NCBI GenBank assembly: GCA_900696465.1
Contig: CAADGE010000009.1
Span: forward strand, 1-61,524
Source: an uncultured Planctomycetota bacterium
GTDB lineage: Bacteria; Planctomycetota; Phycisphaerae; UBA1845; UTPLA1
Length of the DNA stretch: 61,524 nucleotides
Direction of reading: 5' to 3'
Shown here: positions 1-9,261 of the stretch, one piece after another
Layout of the letters: the number at the start of each line of letters is the position of its first letter
Numbering within the stretch: the stretch's first letter is position 1
Program-made: the position numbers and the translations under genes
The notes under the pieces: generated by a model
The model's input: the letters and a program-made list of their open reading frames with translations, nothing else
Database searches by the model: none
Told to the model about the DNA's origin: nothing

Positions 1-47
1 CCTCGGATTCCTCGTCCCACGAACCACCCGCTCGTCGGCCTTGGTCC

Positions 48-719
48 ACTAGCATGGGACGGCGGCTCGCGAGCCGCGGATGCTCCTCAGCCCCCTCGAG
101 CGAGACCGCGCGAACCAACTTCAATGGGACCGCGGCTCGCGAGCCGCGGATGCTCAGCAATGAAGAACTCCGCGAGGCCCATCGCGAACTTCAATGGGAC
201 CGCGGCTCGCGAGCCGCGGATGCACCGATCGGCTGGAGCGCGTCGAGCAGCAGGTGATACTTCAATGGGACCGCGGCTCGCGAGCCGCGGATGCCGCGCA
301 GGATGGATGGGCGATCGATCGTCCTTGAAACTTCAATGGGACCGCGGCTCGCGAGCCGCGGATGCGCATCGAAGCCCAGGCGATCAGTGTGGCCCACTGC
401 ACTTCAATGGGACCGCGGCTCGCGAGCCGCGGATGCCGCAGTTGCAGCCCCACTCGCGGTTGGCGCGATTACTTCAATGGGACCGCGGCTCGCGAGCCGC
501 GGATGCATCATGATTACACTCCGTTGCAATCCACAATTAAACTTCAATGGGACCGCGGCTCGCGAGCCGCGGATGCGCGTAGAGCCGAACCCAGTCCGGC
601 CGCTCGCAGATGACTTCAATGGGACCGCGGCTCGCGAGCCGCGGATGCGGTGGAACGCGACGGCCACGTCCGTAGCGAATGGCACTTCAATGGGACCGCG
701 GCTCGCGAGCCGCGGATGC
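48..719 (-). CRISPR. Type I-G CRISPR array, 10 repeats and 9 spacers
   Basis: Ten 36-bp repeats lie at 48-83, 118-153, 188-223, 259-294, 330-365, 401-436, 471-506, 541-576, 613-648 and 684-719. The nine spacers are 34-36 bp long and all differ. Repeats two to ten are identical. Each contains a perfect 20-base palindrome, ccgcggctcgcgagccgcgg, which would form the crRNA hairpin. The first repeat (48-83) differs from the consensus at 51-53 and 61, as expected of the old trailer end. Read on the minus strand the repeat ends in TCCCATTGAAGT, matching the common ATTGAA-type 3' handle. The decayed repeat, this handle and the cas operon upstream on the same strand all say that the array is transcribed leftwards, with the leader at 720 and above. 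Confidence 0.97.
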
Positions 720-935
720 TGCCGCTACCGTAAACCGTGCTGGATAAGCTGGTTGCGATAGTGATTGCGAGCGAGAGGGAGTTACATGGTCGGGCGAGCG
801 TGGTTTACACCGCGAGTGTGGCACAAGTCTTGAATTGCCAAAGAGCTGCGACACGCGAGCGTGCCCGGCACCCCCCTGCACCACCGTCGCACTCGCTGCG
901 ATATTAGCAGGTAATGCCGTTGACATGGAAATCCT
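720..935 (-). promoter_or_regulatory. Probable CRISPR leader
   Basis: This 216-bp gap lies between the last intact repeat and the end of csb2. It has no supported gene. The neighbouring repeats are intact while the opposite array end is degenerate, so this side should carry the leader and the array promoter, read on the minus strand. An A/T-rich TAATAT on the minus strand near 902-907 could be a -10 element, but I see no convincing -35. The array might instead be co-transcribed from csb2. Confidence 0.6.
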
Positions 936-2705
936 CTATTCCTCTGTATCACGATGGAATGGCCAGAAAAGCCCCATACCAAAGTGACTCGACGAGCCTA
1001 ACAGAAGCGGCCCTTGAACTTCAAGGTCAAATTTGATGTGAAAGGATCCTGCAAGGCGATGACCACCGTCGTCGCCAGGCTTGCGACGGAAGCGCTTAAA
1101 CTGGATCGGACGCAAAGCCAATGCGGACCCCGGAAGGTTGATGCGGAATGCGCCGTGTTGATCTGTTTGCGGCGATATATCCACCTGATCTGCCGAGAGT
1201 TTACCGCGAAGGTCTTCGCGTTGATCGATCAATCGCTCGATCTCGCCGCGGAGATTCTCGACGAGCCAGCCTTGAGAATTGGAAAACACGCGGCGACGAA
1301 GCGGGTGCCCAGACTCGCGCGCGGTGGCCAGTTCCTCATCGGTACGAATGCTCCAGAAACGCGCGTCGTCGCGGCGCCCGCCGCGCTCCCGTGGATGTCG
1401 CGTGGCAAGATAAGGCGTGATGGATATCCACTCGCGTGACGGCCGCAAAGGACCAGGATGATAGTCACGGAGCGTGCCCATGCCGAGTAGCAACATTCGC
1501 AGCGGATGTCTCGCTTCGGCATCCCGGCCCGAGTTCAACTTGGACAGTCTGTCGAGCGCGCGACACTCATCGGGTCCGAACCCGTCACGGGCGAAGACCG
1601 TGAGGTGATCGAGACGGCCGTCGCCATCTTCGTCGGTGGGCAGATAGTAGGCGTGGGTGTGGCCGGAGAGCGGGTTACCATGCCCGTCTTTGCCGGAGAG
1701 GATGGCAGAGCGGCCGCGAACGCCGTTCCGCTGGGTTAAGCGGCCGTGAATGCTCATCAGCGCGCGGCGGGCGGCTTCGGCGACTGGGAGAGTCTCCGTC
1801 ACCAGCGGCAGGACGGTTGAGTCGAGAGCGTAGCGGGCAACCTGAATGCACCGGGGTGTGCTGCGTCCGCGCGGGCTGAAGCCCGCGGCTCGCTCACGCT
1901 TAGGTTCAATCTTGAAGCAGTCGCGCGGGCGGGCGTATTGGACCCAGCGCGAGCCGGGCGGGTCGGACCAGTGCTCCTTGTGCAGTTGAAGCGTCTCCAT
2001 GCAGAGGTTCCAGGCGGGGTCGTAGAGTGTGGTTCGCTGGTTGCTCGTCTGTCTCTTCCGGCCACGGCCGGTCGTTTCAGTGACGGTGGCAACATGGTCC
2101 TCGGCGAACGCGGACTTTGCGTCGGCGCAGAGCAGGCGGACGATCTCGTGGTCGTCTGGGACGTCGCGGCTGTTGAGCGGTGTGACGTGGCACCCCTCGG
2201 TCGTCGAGCCCGGCAAGATATCGGAGAAACCGCTCCCTGACGGTCGCAGCTCTGATTCGAGCAGCTCCGCCGCGCACCAGGACTCCGATCGACCGAGCGT
2301 GTTGAGGTTTGCCAGGATGCGGCTAAGCGTTTGGCGCTGCGTGTCGTCAAGCGAAGCGTTCGGCCAGCGGACCAGCAGCGCCGCCTCGCGCGAGACGGCG
2401 ACAAAAGTGTCAAACACCAACGTGCGATCATCCGGGCCTTTTTTGAACCACGGCATGTAGTGGCGCGTGTGGCCGGTGGAGGCCGGGGGCAGTACGAACT
2501 CGGGCGCCTCGGCCGCGAGAGTTTCGAGGATTGGCTTCACATCCGACTCCGGCACGTCCGGCTGCGTGCGTTTCCAGGTCGCGATCAGCGCGCGCAGAAT
2601 CCGCCACGGCGAAGGCGGCCACTCGACCGCGCCCTCGTTGACGTGCCGACCCCACGGCGTGGCGTGGTAGCGGCCGGCGAGGAATCGGAGCGAAATGGCG
2701 ATCAT
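936..2705 (-). CDS. csb2: Csb2, type I-G Cas5-Cas6 fusion (GSU0054 family)
   Basis: 589 residues. The family combines a Cas5-like backbone subunit with a Cas6-like crRNA endonuclease. The N-terminus shows the family signature around residues 7-38 (RFLAGRYHATPWG, then WPPSPWRILRALIA). The middle has a GHTHAYYLP stretch followed by an acidic DEDGDGRLDHLTVF segment, also typical of the family. The C-terminus has a glycine-rich GSSSHFGMGLFWP loop like that of Cas6 RAMP folds. It should bind and cut the palindromic repeat hairpin and cap the crRNA 5' end. Its ATG overlaps the csb1 stop in an ATGA, so the two are translationally coupled. It is the last cas gene before the array. No separate cas6 is present, in keeping with the fusion. 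Confidence 0.93.
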   Translation of the reverse strand: MIAISLRFLAGRYHATPWGRHVNEGAVEWPPSPWRILRALIATWKRTQPDVPESDVKPILETLAAEAPEFVLPPASTGHTRHYMPWFKKGPDDRTLVFDTFVAVSREAALLVRWPNASLDDTQRQTLSRILANLNTLGRSESWCAAELLESELRPSGSGFSDILPGSTTEGCHVTPLNSRDVPDDHEIVRLLCADAKSAFAEDHVATVTETTGRGRKRQTSNQRTTLYDPAWNLCMETLQLHKEHWSDPPGSRWVQYARPRDCFKIEPKRERAAGFSPRGRSTPRCIQVARYALDSTVLPLVTETLPVAEAARRALMSIHGRLTQRNGVRGRSAILSGKDGHGNPLSGHTHAYYLPTDEDGDGRLDHLTVFARDGFGPDECRALDRLSKLNSGRDAEARHPLRMLLLGMGTLRDYHPGPLRPSREWISITPYLATRHPRERGGRRDDARFWSIRTDEELATARESGHPLRRRVFSNSQGWLVENLRGEIERLIDQREDLRGKLSADQVDISPQTDQHGAFRINLPGSALALRPIQFKRFRRKPGDDGGHRLAGSFHIKFDLEVQGPLLLGSSSHFGMGLFWPFHRDTEE

Positions 2706-3790
2706 TGATCGTCGCCTTCCTCATCACCGTCGGCGCTGTCGTCGGCGTTCTCGTCCGCGTCTCCCTTACCCTTCCCGCCTTTGCCGCCCTTCTTCTTGCT
2801 CGGCTTCCACTCGACCTCGGTGATGGGCGGATCGGCGAAATGCGACTTGCACGCGCCGATCAGGTGCTTGCACTCGTTGAGCAGCACGTCCTCGGCGGGG
2901 ACCGTCCACCCGTCTAGCCGCATGACGTCCAGATCGCCGTCGAGTTCCAGGTCGCACGCGGTGCGCAGGCGCAGACCGGTGGAAAGGAACCGGCGAATCT
3001 TGAACAGCGACAGCGCGATCAGGAGCTTCGTGGCATCGTCGCCCAGACCGTAACCGCGGAGCAGTGCGAGATCGATATTAAAGTATGCCTTGATCGACTT
3101 GGCGACGAACTCGGTGCGATGGAAGGGGACGTTGCCTTCGCCACTCTTAAGGTCGGGCTGAACAATGTTGTTCTTGACGCCGCCGCTCTCCACTACGTCG
3201 ACGTCGCAGGCCTCGATGAAGCCAGACAGAGCCCGCGTCACACGCAATCGTCCTCCGATCTCTTCGAGAAAACACCCGTGAATGAGACTGTTGGGATCGT
3301 ACTTGAGCAACCCCGCGCGGAACTTCTTCCAATCGACGCGACCATCGTTCTGATAGCCGATCTCTGCGGCAAACTCCTTGTTGAATGCATTCTTGGTGAG
3401 TTCCCGCTTGCCGTCAGTCTTTGAGACGCGCCGCGCTTCCTTCATCACGTACTCGGAGTTAATCCGATGCGCCTCCAGAATCGAATTGCTCAGGTGTCCG
3501 TTGTTCGCGTCCGTGATTTTGATATATGGTAGGCCGCGCAGTTCAGCGATCAGATCCTCTGCTGCGGCGTCCCAGCACGCCAGTTCCATGCGGTTGGCCA
3601 CGGATTGGGCGGATTCGACCAGCAGCATTTCGGTGCCGTCCGGAAGCGTGTAGCGGGCCGGGCCGAGGTCGGCGAAGCCGGTGGACTGGAAGCGGCAGCC
3701 CTGGAGCGGCTTGAGCTTGGCTTCCATCAGCAACCGCGGGGTGTCCTTGAGCTTCTCGTAGTCGATGCCTGATGTTTTCGTTTCGCTCAT
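2702..3790 (-). CDS. csb1: Csb1, type I-G Cas7 backbone protein (GSU0053 family)
   Basis: 362 residues from the ATG at 3790. A longer in-frame start lies inside csx17 and is rejected, because the ATG at 3790 overlaps the csx17 stop as ATGA. In type I-G this family forms the Cas7-like filament along the crRNA. Family features visible are the N-terminal LEAKL/LQGCRFQSTGF-like region (here LMEAKLKPLQGCRFQSTGF), VESAQSVANRME near residue 60, and a long C-terminal half with a RRFLSTGLRLRTACDLE segment. The last 30 residues are a low-complexity Lys/Gly then Asp/Glu tail, probably disordered. It sits between csx17 and csb2, the canonical effector order. Confidence 0.93.
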   Translation of the reverse strand: MSETKTSGIDYEKLKDTPRLLMEAKLKPLQGCRFQSTGFADLGPARYTLPDGTEMLLVESAQSVANRMELACWDAAAEDLIAELRGLPYIKITDANNGHLSNSILEAHRINSEYVMKEARRVSKTDGKRELTKNAFNKEFAAEIGYQNDGRVDWKKFRAGLLKYDPNSLIHGCFLEEIGGRLRVTRALSGFIEACDVDVVESGGVKNNIVQPDLKSGEGNVPFHRTEFVAKSIKAYFNIDLALLRGYGLGDDATKLLIALSLFKIRRFLSTGLRLRTACDLELDGDLDVMRLDGWTVPAEDVLLNECKHLIGACKSHFADPPITEVEWKPSKKKGGKGGKGKGDADENADDSADGDEEGDDQ

Positions 3791-6096
3791 TCGGATTCTC
3801 CTTCCGCCGAGACGGCGAGTGCTCCGACTGCCGCGGACTCGCCGCGACAGACGAGTTGGACCAGATGGTTCACGGATTTCGATGAGATGGGGATGAGCAA
3901 CGCGGCCGCGAGGCGCTGGGCGCGGCGCGAGTCCATTGCCCCCTCGGACCAATTGTCGTCTCGCATCACGCCGGTGGGCAATGGGCCCGGCATCGGCGCC
4001 AATCCGGACACCCGGAGTCGCTGGGCGGCAATGCGGCACGCCTCGCCGACGCGCCCGGCGCGGAGCAAAGGCAGGATGCGCGGCTCGGGACGGATGGTCA
4101 GCCCGTTTTCCATGCGGCCGCCCTCAAGCCGGCGGGCAAGTCGCCACTTGACAGCTTCTCTCTCCCGCTCGGGTACGAGCGGTCGTGGCAGGAACACGAG
4201 TTTCAGGAGGGCGTATTCGCGCGGTAGCGGGTTGGGATCGGCTCGCTGATTGTCGCGGCTCTGCTTCATGCCGGCATGGGCGGGATGCCGGCGCCGGGGG
4301 TCGATCAGCATCAGGCCCCAGATCAATTGCTCGATGCGTTCGTCGTCGAGAACGGCGTTGATGAACGCGGCGATCGCATCGAGCGGTGCGGCATCGCGGG
4401 AGGCGAGCGGCAGACGTTCGCAGCCGGCGCGGGCGCCGTCCATCACGCGTCGCGCGAGGACGCTGACCAGATTGGTGGCCAAATCCGCAGCTTGCCAGAC
4501 GACCGAACGGTCCTTCTCCGCCCACGCCCGATAGCGCTTCCTCCAATCCGCGGTTTCGAGATTGGTCCTTAGTGGACCGATCCGGCCCTCGGCATCCTGG
4601 ACGTCGGCGATCCCCCGCGCGACGGTGAACTCATCCGTGCCGTCGCTGGCGGCGTCGAACCAGGCCGACGACAAGCCAACGAGCGGATTGAGTCTCTTTT
4701 CCTCGCGGAACCGCTCGGCGCTGGCCAGCTCACGCTCGGCTGCCCCCAGCGCGATGATGATCCGCTGGAAGAAGGTCTGGCCGCCGTACTTGCAGAAATC
4801 GAAGATCGCTGAGTCGATGCGGCGAAGGGCTGAACCAAACCGCGGCGGCGAGTTCTTGTCGCCGGCGGCCCGACGAAATCGCTCAAGCCACGGATCGACC
4901 TCCCGGAGAAGATCGACGCCGCTGCGCTCGACGACCTCAAACCGTCCCAGAGGCGCGGCCAGGAATGCTTTACCGCTGCGCTTAAGGAACCCGAGCCGGT
5001 TGAATCCTGTGATGCCGCGGTCAACGCCGAGCCCCGCCACAGCGCGGGCAAAGTCGGCGCCGTCCCGTGCCGCACGGCCGGAGATGTCTGCCCGACCCTC
5101 GCCGAACAATTGCCGGAGTTCGCTAGCGTTTGTCGGGCGGGTCCAGAGCGGCAACCACAGCTCGCCTCGTGACTCCGCTTCATCCTTGGAAGCAGGCGAA
5201 TCGAATCCGGCGGCGACAGTGCGGACCATGAACGGGAACGTGGCTCGCGACGAGTCCGGGAGGCCGAACCGTCGCACGGCGGCTCCTGCAAGCATCAGCG
5301 CGCCTTCAAGCATAAACACGAAGTCCCACGGATTGTCGCTCGAATCGCCTTCCATGCCCTGCGTGGCGTTTGGTCCGCCTGCGCGACCGGGCGCAAACTG
5401 GCCAACGCTGGCCGAGTTGAGCTTTGTTGGTGATGCAAATAATGCTTGGGCGAGCCATGCCCGCGATTGGTCGCTCGGCTGCTCATCCTTGTGCAAGCCG
5501 AGGGAGACGATCCGCTGCATGAAGTTCTGTGTGAAATCGAGACGCCCGTCGTTGCCGCCTGTGCCGAGCAGAGGGGCAAACCGCTGGCCGTCCTGCTGAA
5601 CAACCATCGCGGCGTCAATCCACGCGATCACGTCATCGGGCAGTTCGCGGCGGTAGCGACGGATCAGACGATCCTTGTCGTCGTCCTTCGGCTTATCGCC
5701 GACATTCTCCTCCCTGAGGGTTGCTTGCACGCTCGGGATCACCGTCTTGTAGAGGTCGGCGCGAGTCGATGTGCTCCCGGCCAACTCTTCTACCGCTTTC
5801 TTGTTGTCCTTCTCGAAGAATCCAGACCCCCCGGCCCATGGTGCCACGATCGGTGTCGGCTTGTATTTCTCCAGGAAGAACCTCACCAGCGCGTCGCGCT
5901 TCGCTTGGTCTGTCCCCGCGTCCCGAAACAGCTTCGGCGACCACAGCCAAAATACATCGTTTCTCCACCACCCCCGGGCCTCGGCATCCACTTGTTCGCT
6001 CACTAGGCGCAGGATGCCCAGGGCCTTCAGGTACGCCATCAGCGGTTCGGGGGTGCAGCCCGGCAGTTCAAGGTCGAAGCGCGGCGTTTCAGCCAT
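3787..6096 (-). CDS. csx17: Csx17, type I-G large subunit (Cas8 equivalent)
   Basis: 769 residues from the ATG at 6096, whose first codons overlap the cas3 stop by eight bases (ATGGCTGA). The longer open frame upstream adds 32 Arg/Pro-rich residues inside cas3 and is rejected. The N-terminus DLELPGCTPEPLMAYLKALG followed by ILRLVSEQ is the Csx17 signature. The next conserved block is a WW/FWLWSP region near residues 45-55, then APWAGGSGFFEKD. Csx17 marks subtype I-G (old I-U variant) and is taken to be the PAM-recognising large subunit of Cascade. I can see no nuclease motif. It ends in an ATGA overlap with csb1. Confidence 0.94.
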   Translation of the reverse strand: MAETPRFDLELPGCTPEPLMAYLKALGILRLVSEQVDAEARGWWRNDVFWLWSPKLFRDAGTDQAKRDALVRFFLEKYKPTPIVAPWAGGSGFFEKDNKKAVEELAGSTSTRADLYKTVIPSVQATLREENVGDKPKDDDKDRLIRRYRRELPDDVIAWIDAAMVVQQDGQRFAPLLGTGGNDGRLDFTQNFMQRIVSLGLHKDEQPSDQSRAWLAQALFASPTKLNSASVGQFAPGRAGGPNATQGMEGDSSDNPWDFVFMLEGALMLAGAAVRRFGLPDSSRATFPFMVRTVAAGFDSPASKDEAESRGELWLPLWTRPTNASELRQLFGEGRADISGRAARDGADFARAVAGLGVDRGITGFNRLGFLKRSGKAFLAAPLGRFEVVERSGVDLLREVDPWLERFRRAAGDKNSPPRFGSALRRIDSAIFDFCKYGGQTFFQRIIIALGAAERELASAERFREEKRLNPLVGLSSAWFDAASDGTDEFTVARGIADVQDAEGRIGPLRTNLETADWRKRYRAWAEKDRSVVWQAADLATNLVSVLARRVMDGARAGCERLPLASRDAAPLDAIAAFINAVLDDERIEQLIWGLMLIDPRRRHPAHAGMKQSRDNQRADPNPLPREYALLKLVFLPRPLVPEREREAVKWRLARRLEGGRMENGLTIRPEPRILPLLRAGRVGEACRIAAQRLRVSGLAPMPGPLPTGVMRDDNWSEGAMDSRRAQRLAAALLIPISSKSVNHLVQLVCRGESAAVGALAVSAEGESE

Positions 6097-8812
6097 TGGC
6101 TCCCTCCTTCCCGGACGCACCCGCGGACGACGAGATCGGCCCGGCGGCAGCCTGCTCCGCTGTCGCCGGCCGATCGGCCGCGATGCTGGCACGCATGTCC
6201 GCCGCGCGGAGGATCGCCTCCAGGTACGCCAGGCGGAATGGGCCCAGCGTATCGCGCAGGCGGATCATGCGCTCGGCCCACGACGGCTGACCCGCGAACG
6301 GCGGCTGCTCGCACAGGCCCATTTCCATCGGTTCCAGCGAAAAGGTCACGGCCGGTGCAGTGACGCCGTCGCCCAGGTCGGTCACGGGGAGCATGTCGCC
6401 GTCCCACACGCCGCGGGCGAAGCGCTTCTGCGGCGCTCGATTGCCGTTACCGTCGCGCGGACGAAGCTCATTCGGGAGCGAGCGGATCGACAAGCGCACT
6501 TTGCCATGATGGGCGGCTACGAGATATGCCACGAGGTTCAAATCTTCATCGGTCAGCAGCTTGAGGTGATCGTGTGGTCGCTGAAGCACCGCCAGCGCTG
6601 AGGCCAACTCATGCCGGAAGTGCCGGCGTTTGTAGCGCTTCCACTGACCTACTGCCTTGGCCCAGGCCATTTCTGCATCAGGGACATCGTCGGGTAATGC
6701 GGCCCGAAACACCTCATGGGCCTTGCCCCAGTCGTGCCAGCGTGCAGAGAGCCGTAACATCTCTGTCTCGGCGAGTTCCAGCACTGCAAGTATGGACTCA
6801 AGCTCCGTGCATACTTCGTTCGTGTGCTGAGCGATGGTTTGCCACACACCGACGCGAGAGAGAATATCAGCATCTGCTCCATCGAGAGTTTTCCGTTCTG
6901 AAGTGGGAAGCTCTATAGGTGTGACATGCCCCCCATTCGCTGGAGTCCATCCGATCTTCGCGGAGTATCCACCGGCGTCAGCATGAACCAAGTACACCTG
7001 GCCCGGCACAATCTTCGCCGCGTCAGCTTTCTCCCACGATTCGTCGAGGAAGTTCCATCGCCAGACTTGGCCTCTGTGCTGCTTCGTGAATTCGCGGAAG
7101 TCGGCGACCGGTGACGGGCAGAGTTCTTGTCGGCACGGCGCCGGTTCACTCACCGGAGGTGCTTCGTGGCCCTTGGGTCGATTCCATGCGCGCCAGAACA
7201 CGCGCACATCTGAATCTTCAATCTCGCGGACGAAGCGGTCGATGTCGATGTCGTTGCCGGCTAGGTCCGGCGTTGTGTCGAACAGGTCGATCAGGTCTCG
7301 CTGGCGAATGACGTGCGTATGCTCGTACGGAAACAGCGCCGCCTGGTCTTCATCGCTTAACTTCTCTCTATGCGCTGCCAGAGAGCCGAGGCCGACGTCG
7401 TTCAGCTTCGCCAACTGTGCCGCGGCGCCGCGAAGATCGTTGAGCCCGTACGGAAGGCGCAGCTTCTCCGCGTCCTGATCCTTCACAGGCAGATCGATCC
7501 ACTTCACGCAGGCATGCTCGTTCTGCTCGCCGCGCCGATTGCACCGCCCGAATCGCTGTACCAGCGACGCCCACGGCGCCAGTTCAGTGAACAACGTGGT
7601 CGCATCGACATCGACGCCCGCCTCAATCACCTGCGTGCTGACAACAATTGTTCCCTTCCCTGAAGGTTCGGCGAGCGCAGCCTCGACCGCCGTGGCGCGG
7701 TCTGTCGGCCTGAATCGGGAGTGCAGCAAGACGTACTCGGGCTGGTCATCGGATGACGCGCCCGCCGATTCCTGCGGCGCAGCTTTCTTCCGGCTCGTGC
7801 CTCTGGTCTTGCCAGCATTCGCCAGGTTCATCAACGCGTCGAACAGCTCACATGCCCGCCGCACGGAGTTCACAACCACGATCGTCCGCGTGCCGGGCCG
7901 ATGTGCGTCCACAATCTCCTTCGCCAGGCCCTCAGCGTAACCTATTGCCGACTCGGCTTTCTTGAGCGGCTTCGACGCGTTCCAGCGCTGCTTAACTTGC
8001 TCGTCCTTGTGATCCTCAGCGATCAACGAGAGTTGCGCCAGACCGTCCACGCGATCCTTGAAGTCTACGGTCTCGAGCCAGTTCGGGTGCATCGTCGCGG
8101 ACATCCACACGCTGTGGCATCCGTGGCCGTTCATCGCTTGGGGTGATTCAATGGTAGGTAGACACCGACGAAACGCCTCCAACTGCGCCGTCGTTGCCAA
8201 GCCGCTGCCCATGAGCTGGATTTCATCGAATACCCACAGGCAGTCAGTGTGCAGCAGACCGAACTGCATCGGCCAGCGCGAGCGACTCGCCGCGTAGCCA
8301 CGATTGAGCGCCCGCGACAAGAGCATGTCCTGCGTGCCGATGATGATCGCTTCGCGCTCCGGGTGGGTGTCCCAATCGTCCTCCTCCTCGCCGCCCATAA
8401 GCACGTACACCGCGACTTTGTCGGGTTCGAAAGCGCTCGACGCGTACGTCGCAACGCGGTGGTTCAGCGTCGCTGACTCGCCAGCGCTCGGCGGCAGATC
8501 GAACGTCACATCACCGCCCAAGCGGCCCAGGTTGTGCAGCCATCGAATGGCGTTGTCCCGCGTCTGCTCCACGAGAACCCGCATGGGTAGGCAGTACACC
8601 AGCCGGCGCGGCGTCTGGCGGCGAACCTCATCGCCCGCCCCGAACCGGCGCCACAGCCAGCCGAGTATGGCCATTGCTGTCTTGCCCAATCCGGTGGGCA
8701 CGGTCACGAGTGACTGTAGCTTGTCTTTGAACTCGCATTGAAACGGAAACGGCGCAGCCCCACTTGTCGCGCTCTTGAAGAAATCTCTGAATGACTGTTC
8801 GGCGCGGCCCAC
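6089..8812 (-). CDS. cas3: Cas3 helicase with C-terminal HD nuclease
   Basis: 907 residues. The helicase comes first: Walker A TVPTGLGKTA near residues 37-46, motif II VFDEIQLMG with D196-E197, motif III SAT at 238-240, and motif VI QRFGRCNRRGE. The HD nuclease domain is at the C-terminus: H693-D694 in ARWHDWGKAHEVF, a following RHELASAL, the H-H pair near 768-769 in AAHHGK, and a RAAD near 872. This helicase-then-HD order is the reverse of the usual Cas3 and is the known arrangement in type I-G. The protein should unwind and degrade target DNA after Cascade binding. Eight bases overlap csx17. A 115-bp gap separates it from cas2 upstream. Confidence 0.95.
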   Translation of the reverse strand: MGRAEQSFRDFFKSATSGAAPFPFQCEFKDKLQSLVTVPTGLGKTAMAILGWLWRRFGAGDEVRRQTPRRLVYCLPMRVLVEQTRDNAIRWLHNLGRLGGDVTFDLPPSAGESATLNHRVATYASSAFEPDKVAVYVLMGGEEEDDWDTHPEREAIIIGTQDMLLSRALNRGYAASRSRWPMQFGLLHTDCLWVFDEIQLMGSGLATTAQLEAFRRCLPTIESPQAMNGHGCHSVWMSATMHPNWLETVDFKDRVDGLAQLSLIAEDHKDEQVKQRWNASKPLKKAESAIGYAEGLAKEIVDAHRPGTRTIVVVNSVRRACELFDALMNLANAGKTRGTSRKKAAPQESAGASSDDQPEYVLLHSRFRPTDRATAVEAALAEPSGKGTIVVSTQVIEAGVDVDATTLFTELAPWASLVQRFGRCNRRGEQNEHACVKWIDLPVKDQDAEKLRLPYGLNDLRGAAAQLAKLNDVGLGSLAAHREKLSDEDQAALFPYEHTHVIRQRDLIDLFDTTPDLAGNDIDIDRFVREIEDSDVRVFWRAWNRPKGHEAPPVSEPAPCRQELCPSPVADFREFTKQHRGQVWRWNFLDESWEKADAAKIVPGQVYLVHADAGGYSAKIGWTPANGGHVTPIELPTSERKTLDGADADILSRVGVWQTIAQHTNEVCTELESILAVLELAETEMLRLSARWHDWGKAHEVFRAALPDDVPDAEMAWAKAVGQWKRYKRRHFRHELASALAVLQRPHDHLKLLTDEDLNLVAYLVAAHHGKVRLSIRSLPNELRPRDGNGNRAPQKRFARGVWDGDMLPVTDLGDGVTAPAVTFSLEPMEMGLCEQPPFAGQPSWAERMIRLRDTLGPFRLAYLEAILRAADMRASIAADRPATAEQAAAGPISSSAGASGKEGANG

Positions 8813-8927
8813 GCTTCTCTCCCGGAAGTCTCCGGAACGTGATGAATCGCTCGGAAGCGATAGTCTAACGTGGCCTAACGATCCGCAAAAGAGTTTCGAG
8901 AAACCTGTGAAATCAGGAATAGAGCGG

Positions 8928-9218
8928 TCAAATGACCACGACTCCGCACTCTTGTTCCGGCAGCGACGAGCCTAGAACCGTTGCCGACTCGCGGGCGGTC
9001 TCCTCATTGGCGCCTAAGTCCACGATTAACACCTGATCCACCTTGAGGTTGACGACCTCACGGAGTGCATTCTCCAATCGGACGCGATCGATGGGCTTGA
9101 GCGTGCAGTAGAAAACCGAGTATTGCCACGCTTCGCCGTAGGCCTTCATCAGCTTGTGCGTTCGGCGGAGGCGCTTAGGGTCGCGGATGTCGTAGCAGAC
9201 GAGATAGCAGCGGCGCAT
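8928..9218 (-). CDS. cas2: Cas2, spacer integration subunit
   Basis: 96 residues from the ATG at 9218. An upstream in-frame start adds 12 atypical residues. The N-terminus MRRCYLVCYDIRDPKRLRRT has the Cas2 ferredoxin-fold first strand and the conserved Asp of the YDI motif. WQYSVFYCTL forms the second strand region and QVLIVDLG the fourth. Cas2 forms the dimeric core that bridges two Cas1 dimers during integration. It lies 43 bp after cas4-cas1 and 115 bp before cas3 in the same operon. Confidence 0.95.
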   Translation of the reverse strand: MRRCYLVCYDIRDPKRLRRTHKLMKAYGEAWQYSVFYCTLKPIDRVRLENALREVVNLKVDQVLIVDLGANEETARESATVLGSSLPEQECGVVVI

Positions 9219-9261
9219 CTTGAAGGCTCCTTGCCGGCGAAACGCCGGCACCACCTGACCT

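Noticed and set aside
54-761. Several overlapping open frames on both strands through the array, with repeated MGPRLASRGC- or NGTAAREPRM-type peptides
   Set aside because: They are translations of the CRISPR repeats, not genes.
4562-5599. A 345-codon plus-strand frame opposite csx17
   Set aside because: Ser/Arg/Pro-rich shadow frame with no homology signals.
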